Positions 1 through 6,797 of a stretch of 10,654 nucleotides of DNA are shown piece by piece (position 1 is the first letter of the stretch; the number at the start of each line of letters is the position of its first letter). The notes below the pieces were generated by a model, which was given only the letters and a program-made list of their open reading frames with translations, searched no databases and was not told where the DNA came from. The stretch is from an uncultured Gammaproteobacteria bacterium (GTDB lineage: Bacteria > Pseudomonadota > Gammaproteobacteria > Steroidobacterales > JABDMI01), in assembly GCA_938039225.1 (NCBI GenBank), contig CALHVH010000063.1:1-10654 (forward strand), read 5' to 3'. The translations under genes were made by a program, and so were the position numbers.

Positions 1-323
1 CTGTTGTACGTCATAGGTAAGGTACCACCACCTAAACCAACCACTAAAATATCTTTAGGATTAGCATTAAGAGCAAAACTAGTCATACTGACTTGAGCAT
101 AGCGAAATACTAAACGCTTTGGATCGTCTAAATCAAAACAAGATTGTCTAGATTTAGCTTTACGCTTAATCGTAAATAAGAGACAACGTTCACGATTGTC
201 TTCTGTCACAGCAATATTGCGATACAGAGAACGTTCTTTGTGAATTATTTTAGCCTCTAAAGTCGAACTCAAGAAAATAGCTAATACACAGAGAAAAAGT
301 AAATTAAGTTTTTTGAAATTCAT
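1..323 (-). CDS. Spermidine-synthase-like protein with signal peptide (partial, C-terminus beyond window)
   Basis: This is the N-terminal ~107 residues of a gene leaving the window at base 1. It starts with a lysine-bearing N-terminus and a hydrophobic stretch (about residues 7-20) ending near SSTLEA, which looks like a Sec signal peptide or signal anchor. The mature part contains YRNIAVTED, RQSCFDLDDP and, at the window edge, VVGLGGGTLP. That glycine loop and the spacing before it match the nucleotide-binding fold of the spermidine synthase / 'fused MFS-spermidine synthase' family. Its ATG lies one base after the TAA of the upstream membrane gene, with an AAAGGCGA Shine-Dalgarno in that gene's end, so the two are almost certainly co-transcribed. 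Whether it makes spermidine is unknown: the catalytic aspartates lie outside the window, and many family members are not true spermidine synthases. Confidence 0.8.
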   Translation of the reverse strand, partial: MNFKKLNLLFLCVLAIFLSSTLEAKIIHKERSLYRNIAVTEDNRERCLLFTIKRKAKSRQSCFDLDDPKRLVFRYAQVSMTSFALNANPKDILVVGLGGGTLPMTYN

Positions 324-324
324 A

Positions 325-921
325 TTATTCGCCTTTTTTTAGGCCATACACTAAAGCTGTGAGACCACCCAACAACAGTAAAGTGCAAATCAAAACTATA
401 ATTTGTCTAATTCCTAACCACAATACTAAATAAAAAGAAGTCATCAAGGTACCAACGGCACTGCCAAAGGTGGATACAAAATATAAACGCCCGGCCGTTT
501 GACCACTAGCCTCTTTATCTTCAATCAAGAGACGAATGGCATAAGGTGAAATCATTCCAAGAAAGATTGTGGGTAAACTGAACAAGATCAACGAGGCGGT
601 TAATGAGCCGTAACGAGGGTCTTCAATTAAATCAGATAGCCAGTTTAGAACGGGCTCATCCATCCACGCGATGGGAAGCATTAGACAAGTAGCCAAAATA
701 AATAAGCAGGCAAATTTCTTTAGGCTAGGTTCGTGCAAAGACCAGCGACCACCTAATAAGTAACCCACGGATAAGGCGAGCATAAATATAGTAATAATAC
801 TGCCCCAGACGTAAACGCTACCGCCAAAATATGGCGCAAGAATACGCCCAGCAAGGAGCTCAATAGCCATGATTGAAAAGCCCGCGATAAAGGCAAGAGT
901 AAATAATAGAGTTTTGCGCAT
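325..921 (-). CDS. Membrane half of a split MFS/spermidine-synthase-like protein
   Basis: A 198-residue integral membrane protein with about six hydrophobic helices (near residues 5-23, 37-59, 68-86, 108-128, 145-165 and 172-192). The first loop carries ELLAGRILAPYFG followed by YVWGSI. The segment SGQTAGRLYFVSTFGSAVG comes late. Both are hallmarks of the N-terminal membrane domain of 'fused MFS/spermidine synthase' proteins. In the common form this domain continues into the soluble synthase domain; here it ends after KKGE and the soluble domain is the next gene, one base downstream. I chose the ATG at 919-921. A TTG two codons earlier is possible, but the AAAGG at 928-932 would touch it, whereas it lies six bases from the ATG. 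Substrate and function are not known from the sequence. Confidence 0.85.
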   Translation of the reverse strand: MRKTLLFTLAFIAGFSIMAIELLAGRILAPYFGGSVYVWGSIITIFMLALSVGYLLGGRWSLHEPSLKKFACLFILATCLMLPIAWMDEPVLNWLSDLIEDPRYGSLTASLILFSLPTIFLGMISPYAIRLLIEDKEASGQTAGRLYFVSTFGSAVGTLMTSFYLVLWLGIRQIIVLICTLLLLGGLTALVYGLKKGE

Positions 922-927
922 GATCAA

Positions 928-932
928 CCTTT
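928..932 (-). promoter_or_regulatory. Ribosome binding site deciding the start of the membrane gene
   Basis: AAAGG on the minus strand, six bases before the ATG at 919-921. It rules against the TTG at 925-927, which would leave almost no spacing. Confidence 0.6.
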
Positions 933-950
933 GTTATTTTGTGCTGCGAT

Positions 951-979
951 ACTATCAAACATCTGTTCGGATAATGCAA
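951..979 (-). promoter_or_regulatory. Candidate promoter of the split spermidine-synthase-like operon
   Basis: On the minus strand, TTGCAT (974-979) and GATAGT (951-956) are separated by exactly 17 bases. They match the -35 and -10 consensus at three and four of six positions. The site lies in the ~100-base divergent gap between this operon and the E1 gene. The match is weak. Confidence 0.35.
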
Positions 980-1023
980 GCTAAAACTGGTTAGAATTAC
1001 ATTTTTAATACCTAATACACCTC

Positions 1024-3291
1024 ATGACTAAAAGTAACTCTGGACTAGCCCGCCAAGGAACCCGAAATACCAATCGTGCCGAAATTGTGGATCAGAATTT
1101 TGTAGAGTTTTTACAGAATTGGGATTCTGACGATGCAAGCAAGAGACAAAGCTTACTTAGCGATATGCGAAGCTCAACAATGAGTGAAAAAGATTTATTG
1201 AATTTACTCCACTATCAAATTCAATCTCGCCAAGTTGATCTGGTGGCACGTGAAATGCGTGCTCGCAATGAAGGGTTTTATACCATTGGTAGTTCAGGTC
1301 ATGAAAACAATTCTGTAGTTGGTTATTTAACGCGTACAACGGATCCCGCTTTTTTACATTACCGCAGTGGTGGCTTTATGATGGCGCGCTCGGCTAAGGA
1401 TGAGTTCATTAATCCTTTATACGATGCAGCTTTGTCGATAAGCGCCAGTGCCGAAGATCCCATATCTGGTGGGCGGCATAAAGTTTGGGGCAGTAAAAAA
1501 CTCTGGGTTCTTCCTCAAACCTCTACCATTGCTAGTCATTTACCAAAGGCTATGGGCACGGCTGTGGCTATGGAGCAAGCAAAACGTTTGAAACAGCCAT
1601 TACCTATTCCTGATGATAGCGTTGTAGTGTGCAGTTTTGGAGACGCTAGTTCGAATCACGCCACATCTCAAACCGCTTTTAATGCTACCCAATGGACCGC
1701 TTATCAAAACTTGCCGGTACCAGTGATTTATCTCTGTGAAGATAACGGTCTGGGCATTTCAGTTCACACACCAAATGGTTGGGTAGAGGCAAATTTTAAG
1801 AATCGAGAAGGTCTGGATTATTTTCAAGCGGATGGCTTAGACGTGATTGATACTTTTGCCGTTGCTAAAGAGGCGATTGAACATTGCCGCACTACTCGTC
1901 GACCAGTGTTTTTACATTTAAAACTCAGTCGACTACTTGGACACGCCGGAACAGATATGGAAACTGAATATCGCTCTTTGAATGCCATTGAAAGTGCTGA
2001 AGCGAATGATCCATTAATACTCACTGCCAAAACTGTATTACAAACTGGTTTATTAAGCGCTGAAGAAATTTATGCTGATTACATTGGTACTCGCAATAAA
2101 ATGCGCGCTGCGGCTGTAGAAGCCTCAAAATCACCCAAACTTGAGAATGCACAAGCGGTCATGATGCCTCAAGAGCCTTATGATCAAAAAGCCGTGGAAA
2201 AAGAAGCCAAACGTAGTGCTTCACATGAGGCGCGTCTAAAAGTATTTGGTAGTGACAAGAAATTACCGGAAAATCAAAATGCTCGTCACCTATCTATCCT
2301 GCTGAATAGAGCTTTACATGATTTAATGGCCAAATACCCAGAAATGACAATGTTTGGCGAAGATGTCGCTCAAAAAGGAGGCGTTTATACCGTCAGCTCT
2401 GGACTTGCTAAAACCTTTAAGGGCAATCGAGTGTTTAATACTTTACTGGATGAAACAACTATTCTTGGCATGGCCCAAGGGGCGGCCTATATGGGATTAC
2501 TGCCAGTACCTGAAATCCAGTACTTAGCTTACTTACACAATGCCCTTGATCAAATTCGTGGAGAAGCTTGTTCTTTACAATACTTTTCGAATAATCAATT
2601 TTCAAATGGCATGGTTGTGCGTATCGCTTCACTTGCCTATCAAAAAGGCTTTGGTGGGCACTTTCATAATGATAATTCAATCACAGCAATTCGAGATATT
2701 CCAAGTTTAATTATTGCCTGTCCTTCACGTGGCGATGATGCCGTAGCGATGTTAAGAACCTGCACGGCATTGGCAAAAGTTTCAGGGCGTGTTGTTGCTT
2801 ATCTTGAACCCATTGCCTTGTATATGACAAAAGATTTATATTCCGAGAAAGATGGGCTATGGACTTTTGATTATCCACAAAGTGAGAACATCGTGTCATT
2901 AGGCGCTGGCCGAGTTTATCAAGAAGATGCCAATGACTTACTCATCATCACTTACGGCAATGGCGTTCCCATGTCGCTGCGGGTATGTAAATTACTTGAA
3001 AAAAACTCTGAAAAGAAAATACGCATTCTCGATTTACGCTGGCTCAAACCTCTCAATAAAGAATGGATTAGCGAGCAAGCAAAAACTATTGGTAAGGTTC
3101 TGGTAGTCGATGAAGGTCGCGAAACAGGCGGAGTTAGTGAAGAAATCTTCACAATTTTAGATGAGTATTGCCCAGAGGTAAGCAAAGCCCGTGTTACTGG
3201 CAAAGATAGCTTTATCCCGCTAGGCGCAGCGGCAAATCAGGTATTAGTTTCAGAAGAAGATATCAAAACGGCTATACAAGCCCTAATTTAG
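1024..3291 (+). CDS. Fused alpha/beta E1 of a TPP-dependent 2-oxoacid dehydrogenase
   Basis: A 755-residue protein joining the two E1 subunits of a pyruvate / branched-chain 2-oxoacid dehydrogenase-type complex, which decarboxylates a 2-oxoacid on thiamine diphosphate. The alpha part covers about residues 60-370. It has GFYTIGSSGHE (84-94), HYRSGG (112-117), the TPP/Mg motif from GD (206-207) to EDN (239-241), and a GH loop (306-307) resembling the E1-alpha phosphorylation-loop region. After a Lys/Glu/Ala-rich linker (~370-415) comes the beta part, with FGEDVAQKGG (444-453), GGHFHND (544-550) and a transketolase C-terminal domain from about 635. The usual beta-subunit HSQ-type motif is replaced by HFHND. 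No E2 or E3 gene is nearby. The start is uncertain because CACCTC, not a Shine-Dalgarno, precedes the ATG; a TAGAAT -10-like hexamer at 992-997 has no good -35. Fused E1s of this kind are most often called 2-oxoisovalerate dehydrogenase; the real substrate is not shown. Confidence 0.88.
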   Translation: MTKSNSGLARQGTRNTNRAEIVDQNFVEFLQNWDSDDASKRQSLLSDMRSSTMSEKDLLNLLHYQIQSRQVDLVAREMRARNEGFYTIGSSGHENNSVVGYLTRTTDPAFLHYRSGGFMMARSAKDEFINPLYDAALSISASAEDPISGGRHKVWGSKKLWVLPQTSTIASHLPKAMGTAVAMEQAKRLKQPLPIPDDSVVVCSFGDASSNHATSQTAFNATQWTAYQNLPVPVIYLCEDNGLGISVHTPNGWVEANFKNREGLDYFQADGLDVIDTFAVAKEAIEHCRTTRRPVFLHLKLSRLLGHAGTDMETEYRSLNAIESAEANDPLILTAKTVLQTGLLSAEEIYADYIGTRNKMRAAAVEASKSPKLENAQAVMMPQEPYDQKAVEKEAKRSASHEARLKVFGSDKKLPENQNARHLSILLNRALHDLMAKYPEMTMFGEDVAQKGGVYTVSSGLAKTFKGNRVFNTLLDETTILGMAQGAAYMGLLPVPEIQYLAYLHNALDQIRGEACSLQYFSNNQFSNGMVVRIASLAYQKGFGGHFHNDNSITAIRDIPSLIIACPSRGDDAVAMLRTCTALAKVSGRVVAYLEPIALYMTKDLYSEKDGLWTFDYPQSENIVSLGAGRVYQEDANDLLIITYGNGVPMSLRVCKLLEKNSEKKIRILDLRWLKPLNKEWISEQAKTIGKVLVVDEGRETGGVSEEIFTILDEYCPEVSKARVTGKDSFIPLGAAANQVLVSEEDIKTAIQALI

Positions 3292-3322
3292 TGCTTCTGT
3301 GACTAGATTTCACAAGGAAATA

Positions 3323-3351
3323 CTGAATTTTAAGTGCTTTTTCACTACAAT
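3323..3351 (+). promoter_or_regulatory. Candidate promoter for panD
   Basis: CTGAAT (3323-3328) and TACAAT (3346-3351) are 17 bases apart. The -10 matches TATAAT at five of six positions; the -35 is weak. Transcription would start near 3358, giving a ~45-base leader that contains a short AGGCT-CAA-AGCCT hairpin (3365-3377) before the ribosome site. Confidence 0.4.
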
Positions 3352-3390
3352 AGCACGCTGTTTAAGGCTCAAAGCCTGTCATTTTAGATG

Positions 3391-3396
3391 TAAGGA
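3391..3396 (+). promoter_or_regulatory. Ribosome binding site supporting the GTG start of panD
   Basis: TAAGGA is followed by six bases and then the GTG at 3403. It supports this start over the internal ATG at codon 6 (3418). Confidence 0.75.
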
Positions 3397-3402
3397 CATT
3401 TC

Positions 3403-3777
3403 GTGAAACGCGAACTAATGCACGCCAAAATTCATAACGCTACCGTAACCGAGGCTAACCTTGGCTACGTGGGCAGTATTACCATTGATTCTGAATTGCT
3501 GGACTTGGTAGATATTTGGGATGGCGAAAAAGTTTTAGTGGTCAGTAACACGCGTGGCTCACGATTAGAAACTTACGTAATTGCTGGTGAACCAGGATCT
3601 GGCGTTATCTGCATGAACGGTGCTGCCGCTCATCTTATTAAAGAAGGCGATGAAGTTATTATCATAGCATTCGCTACATCAAAAAAACCTATCAAACAAA
3701 AAGTTATTTTGGTCGATAAAGACAATCGCTTTGTTAAGCATCTTGTGGAAGAAGAAGCCACAAGTCTAGATGACTAA
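3403..3777 (+). CDS. panD: Aspartate 1-decarboxylase, pyruvoyl-dependent
   Basis: PanD converts L-aspartate to beta-alanine and CO2 in the cytoplasm, feeding pantothenate and coenzyme A synthesis. The 124-residue protein has the expected self-processing site Gly24-Ser25 (YVGSITID); cleavage there creates the pyruvoyl cofactor on Ser25. Lys9, Arg54, Tyr58 and Asn72 fall at the family's active-site positions, and NGAAAHL follows. The GTG start is supported by TAAGGA upstream and because it puts the serine at exactly residue 25; starting at Met6 would lose four residues before Lys9. It is about the same length as the E. coli enzyme (126). It stands apart from panB and panC, which are not in the window, and is followed after 34 bases by the MATE gene, so the two may share a transcript. 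Confidence 0.97.
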   Translation: MKRELMHAKIHNATVTEANLGYVGSITIDSELLDLVDIWDGEKVLVVSNTRGSRLETYVIAGEPGSGVICMNGAAAHLIKEGDEVIIIAFATSKKPIKQKVILVDKDNRFVKHLVEEEATSLDD

Positions 3778-3811
3778 ACTCCAAAAGATTTTATTCTAAG
3801 TTCACGCTATC

Positions 3812-5131
3812 GTGACAAAAACTACTAGCAACGAAGATTATTCTCATAAGCAAGTTTTGAATCTGGCAACACCCATGATTCTTTCTAGTTTATCTATTCC
3901 TTTATTAGGCCTTGTTGATACTGCAGTGATGGGGCACTTAGAGAGTGAACATTATCTTGCTGCTGTGGCTGTTGGGGCAATTCTTTTCAATTTCATTTAC
4001 ATGGGCATGAATTTTCTGCGCATGGGAACAACTGGCTTAATTGCACAAGCTTTTGGCAAACACGATTACACCGAAGTGCGCAGCGTCTTTGCTCAAGCGA
4101 TTATGGTTGCCATTAGTCTTGCTCTCATTTTATTAGTCATTCAAAAACCTTTAGCCTTAACTTTACATTGGGTGCAAGCCAGCACTGTGGTAACTGATAC
4201 CGCGATTAAGTATTTTAATTGGCGGATTTGGAGCGCACCAGCCGTTCTTGCTAACTATGTATTGATAGGTTGGTTTTTAGGAATGCAAAGTGGCAAAGGC
4301 CCACTGTTAATGTTATTCACTATCAATAGCATCAACATAATTCTGGATATTATTTTTGTTACCCAACTGGGCATGGATGTTGATGGCGTTGCTCTGGCTT
4401 CAGTTATTGCCGAGTTCTGCGGTCTGTTTGTGGGGCTGATCTATCTCACAAAGATATTAAAACAGCATCATGGCGAGTGGGTAAAAGAAAAAATTCTTGA
4501 GCTTGCCAAATTAAAACGTTTTTTCACGGTGAACTCGCATATTCTTGTACGCACCTTTGCACTGATGATTAGTTTTGCTTTTTTCACGGCGCAAGGCGCA
4601 CGCTTCGGTGATTCAATACTTGCGGCAAATGCGGTTCTAATAAACTTCCAGGCAATACTCGCCTATGGACTTGATGGATTTGCACATGCAGCCGAAGCTT
4701 TAGTTGGACGAGCAACAGGTGAGAAAAATGAAAGTGGATTAAGAAAAGCGATGAAAATTGCCTTTCAGTGGTCGGCCGGAATCGCGGTATTTTTTACTTT
4801 AATATTCCTAGTTTTTGGTACTCAAATTATTGGCATGCTAACAAATATTGAAACGATAAAAGTCTTAGCCATTGAGTATTTACCTTGGTTAGTTATATCA
4901 CCCATTATTTCTGTCTGGTGTTTTACTTATGATGGAATATTTATTGGGGCAACCAAAACTAAAGAAATGATGTTGAACATGCTCGCAGCGACTTTCTTAG
5001 TGTTTATACCAGCCGTATTTGTATTGCGAATATTTGGTAATCATGGCTTGTGGGCAGCGTTTATGTTGTTTTTAATTGCCAGGGCTTTGTTTTTGCATAG
5101 AGACAGAAATAAACTTTTTGTCTTTAATTAG
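3812..5131 (+). CDS. DinF-like MATE family efflux transporter
   Basis: A 439-residue inner-membrane protein with about twelve hydrophobic helices in two homologous halves. Members of the multidrug and toxic-compound extrusion family export cationic or organic compounds using sodium or proton gradients. The stretch from PLLGLVDTAVMGHL (30-43) to LRMGTTGLIAQAFG (69-82), then DGFAHAAEALVGRATG in the second half and DGIFIGAT near the end, closely follow E. coli DinF, so I place it in the DinF branch rather than NorM. The GTG start has only a weak TAAG upstream, but the N-terminus fits the family, with the first helix starting near residue 15. It lies 34 bases after panD. No LexA box is evident here, so DinF-type SOS control is not suggested. 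The substrate is unknown. Confidence 0.92.
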   Translation: MTKTTSNEDYSHKQVLNLATPMILSSLSIPLLGLVDTAVMGHLESEHYLAAVAVGAILFNFIYMGMNFLRMGTTGLIAQAFGKHDYTEVRSVFAQAIMVAISLALILLVIQKPLALTLHWVQASTVVTDTAIKYFNWRIWSAPAVLANYVLIGWFLGMQSGKGPLLMLFTINSINIILDIIFVTQLGMDVDGVALASVIAEFCGLFVGLIYLTKILKQHHGEWVKEKILELAKLKRFFTVNSHILVRTFALMISFAFFTAQGARFGDSILAANAVLINFQAILAYGLDGFAHAAEALVGRATGEKNESGLRKAMKIAFQWSAGIAVFFTLIFLVFGTQIIGMLTNIETIKVLAIEYLPWLVISPIISVWCFTYDGIFIGATKTKEMMLNMLAATFLVFIPAVFVLRIFGNHGLWAAFMLFLIARALFLHRDRNKLFVFN

Positions 5132-5134
5132 AAA

Positions 5135-5172
5135 AACCCTAAACACTATTTATTAAAATAGCATTTAGGGTT
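5135..5172 (-). terminator. Terminator-like inverted repeat between converging genes
   Basis: AACCCTAAA (5135-5143) pairs with TTTAGGGTT (5164-5172). Inside, CTATTT (5146-5151) pairs with AAATAG (5156-5161) around a four-base loop, leaving a small internal bulge. On the minus strand the stem is followed by TTTTTC, so it is a good intrinsic terminator for the TPR gene. On the plus strand the tail is less U-rich, but the stem may still stop transcripts from the MATE gene. Confidence 0.8.
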
Positions 5173-5187
5173 CTAGTTCTAGTCACT

Positions 5188-5637
5188 CTATTTATTACTG
5201 ATTACATTAGCACTATAATCAATCAAACTAGCCATAGCTTTATGATTGATTTCAGCTACTTTAACTATAGACATTGGGTCGCTCACATCATCGGTATATG
5301 ATATTGCCGCTTTACGTAAAGTAGATGCTTTTTTAGAATTTTCCATTGCAAGTTCGCAATAAGGTTTTGCACTATCAAACTTGCCTAACTTGGTATACCC
5401 AACACACAGTGTTGTTGATTCAACGGTACGCTTATAAGTACTTTTTGAGTCCAATCCAGTTTTTGCGACCTCAATGGCTTGTGAGTAATCACCTGCCAAA
5501 AGCATTTCACTAGAAGTATAACCTTCAAAAACACTCATTTTCAAACTTGATGCCAAAGTAGTATTTACAGAACCTAATGAGAGCATGCCTAAAATGACCA
5601 GGCTTGCAGAAGCTTTCTTTAATGTGATATTTTTCAT
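5188..5637 (-). CDS. Small exported TPR-like protein
   Basis: A 149-residue protein with a Sec signal peptide (positive start, hydrophobic residues 12-22, likely cleavage after TTLA at 29), so it is probably periplasmic or secreted. The mature part is helical. Residues ~43-60 (EMLLAGDYSQAIEVAKTGL) and ~77-97 (LCVGYTKLGKFDSAKPYCELA) have the Gly/Tyr/Ala spacing of tetratricopeptide helices. Cys78 and Cys94 sit on facing helices and could form a disulfide. Short periplasmic TPR proteins of this general form occur in marine gammaproteobacteria, and their role is unknown; binding to a partner protein is the usual inference. A GGAG Shine-Dalgarno (CTGGAGATACATT-ATG) supports the start. It has its own promoter at 5698-5726 and a terminator after it, so it appears to be monocistronic. 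Confidence 0.8.
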   Translation of the reverse strand: MKNITLKKASASLVILGMLSLGSVNTTLASSLKMSVFEGYTSSEMLLAGDYSQAIEVAKTGLDSKSTYKRTVESTTLCVGYTKLGKFDSAKPYCELAMENSKKASTLRKAAISYTDDVSDPMSIVKVAEINHKAMASLIDYSANVISNK

Positions 5638-5697
5638 AATGTATCTCCAGTATTTAATATTTAAAAAGTAATTGGCTTATTATTTTTCTTGATTAGG

Positions 5698-5726
5698 ATA
5701 TTAGAGATACGTAGCTATTCTGACAA
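5698..5726 (-). promoter_or_regulatory. Sigma-70-type promoter of the TPR gene
   Basis: On the minus strand, TTGTCA (5721-5726) and TAATAT (5698-5703) are separated by exactly 17 bases. The -35 matches at five of six positions and the -10 at four. Transcription would begin near 5691, giving a leader of about 54 bases. The spacer holds GAGATAC (5704-5710), whose inverted copy GTATCTC lies next to the ribosome site (5641-5647). Confidence 0.6.
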
Positions 5727-5769
5727 ACGAAAAGAATTAAACACTTGAACGAGAAAAATTCATCTATAC

Positions 5770-6648
5770 TCATGTTTTGAAATTTTCCAAAACCCATTTG
5801 TAAAGTTTTTCGACTTCTGGTTTAGCCAGGTTATCATCCGTGCTTACTAGATAGTATGAATCGCCTGTAATATAGGCTTCTCCTTTCAGTCTTTCCAAGA
5901 TATTCTTTGAAAACCAATTCATAGTTAAGGCCTCTGGAACCAATGCAATGCCTAGACCTTGTTCTGCAGCTCGAACCACTGCAAACATACTGTCTAATAA
6001 AATTACGTTTCCTGGTGATTTTCCAGAAAAACCTTGTTGTGTATACCATCGTTTCCAAGCGTTACGTCTTGGCCTATGTATCAGAAGAGTCATCTCATCC
6101 AAGGTCTCTGATAATGGCAACTCCCTATCAAACTGCATAGTGGGAGAACATGCTGGAATTAGCTGTAGTGGAAATAATTCAGTTCCAACACAATCAGATG
6201 GTTTTTCAGTACATAATAATATTGAAAGATCTGATGTATTTTGATGTTTCTCGGGATGGACGTTTACAGTATCAAGGTTTATCGCGATATTTTTATGTGA
6301 GCTGGTAAATTTATGTAGCTTTGGTAACAAAAGTTCAGTAGAAAAAAATGGCGGCAATGTTAAACAGATATTGACCACATTCAAATTGCCTGATGCCGCT
6401 TCAAGCTCTTCATCAATCTGAGTAATCAAAGGCTGAATTCTGCCTAGAAGGTTTTCGCCAAACTCTGTTAATTTAATTGCCCTTGTCTGTCGTTCAAAAA
6501 GGGCGGCTCCTAATTGCTCTTCTAAATTTTTTATACGATGACTAACAGCCGATGCCGACACAAATATTTCTTCTGCTGCAATTTTAAAGCTACCATAACG
6601 TGCCACAGCACAAAAGACCCGCAATCCTTGTAAGGATGTGGAGTTCAT
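5770..6648 (-). CDS. LysR-type transcriptional regulator, GcvA-like
   Basis: A 292-residue protein of normal LysR length. The N-terminal winged helix-turn-helix includes LRVFCAVARYGSFKIAAEE and SASAVSHRIKNLEEQLGAALFER (about residues 9-53), followed by the linker helix and an effector-binding domain from about residue 90 to the end. The HTH wording (SASAVSHRIKNLEEQLG) is closest to GcvA-like regulators. LysR proteins usually activate a divergent gene and repress themselves. Here the nearest genes on both sides run in the same direction, so the target is not obvious. The divergent side holds only a 224-base gap with inverted repeats and an 18-codon ORF. AGAGAG lies ahead of the ATG as a plausible ribosome site. 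The effector cannot be read from the sequence. Confidence 0.93.
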   Translation of the reverse strand: MNSTSLQGLRVFCAVARYGSFKIAAEEIFVSASAVSHRIKNLEEQLGAALFERQTRAIKLTEFGENLLGRIQPLITQIDEELEAASGNLNVVNICLTLPPFFSTELLLPKLHKFTSSHKNIAINLDTVNVHPEKHQNTSDLSILLCTEKPSDCVGTELFPLQLIPACSPTMQFDRELPLSETLDEMTLLIHRPRRNAWKRWYTQQGFSGKSPGNVILLDSMFAVVRAAEQGLGIALVPEALTMNWFSKNILERLKGEAYITGDSYYLVSTDDNLAKPEVEKLYKWVLENFKT

Positions 6649-6695
6649 AATTTCTCTCTAAAATTAATGTATATACAGTAGTATTGCAATTTTTA

Positions 6696-6715
6696 TGCCA
6701 AGTATTTTTTTGGCA
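6696..6715. promoter_or_regulatory. Candidate LysR operator (inverted repeat)
   Basis: TGCCAA (6696-6701) and TTGGCA (6710-6715) form a dyad around an eight-base spacer, 48-67 bases upstream of the lysR ATG. TTGCAA (6684-6689) next to it is a related half site. The position suits autoregulation of a LysR gene. Neither strand has a U-tract after the stem, so it does not look like a terminator. Confidence 0.4.
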
Positions 6716-6740
6716 AAAAACCACATCAAATGAGACTTAT

Positions 6741-6797
6741 ATGAATAGTAATGGTGCACTTGGAGAAACTCTACACTTTAAAAGTGCAAGGTTTTAA
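6741..6797 (+). other. Possible 18-codon ORF divergent from lysR
   Basis: ATG (6741) to TAA (6795-6797) encodes MNSNGALGETLHFKSARF. A GAG seven bases upstream could be a weak ribosome site. It sits where a divergent LysR target gene would begin. It may be a small peptide, the remnant of a lost target gene, or chance. I recognise no family. Confidence 0.15.
6755..6788. repeat. Inverted repeat TGCACTT...AAGTGCA
   Basis: TGCACTT (6755-6761) pairs with AAGTGCA (6782-6788) around 20 bases. A second small palindrome, CACTTTAAAAGTG (6774-6786), overlaps the right arm, so CACTT occurs three times within ~30 bases counting both strands. This could be a protein-binding site or an RNA hairpin. No U-tail follows on either strand. 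Confidence 0.45.

Noticed and set aside
922..927. Upstream TTG start for the membrane half of the spermidine-synthase-like pair.
   Set aside because: The AAAGG ribosome site would be directly adjacent to TTG; the ATG at 919-921 has a normal six-base spacing.
3298..3314. TGTGA...TCACA, looking like a CRP/FNR-type site before panD.
   Set aside because: The half sites are seven bases apart, while the CRP site needs six, so the geometry does not fit. It may be chance.
5834..6244. Overlapping frames of 65-98 codons on both strands inside lysR.
   Set aside because: They lie wholly within a well-supported LysR coding sequence, have no family resemblance and no ribosome sites.
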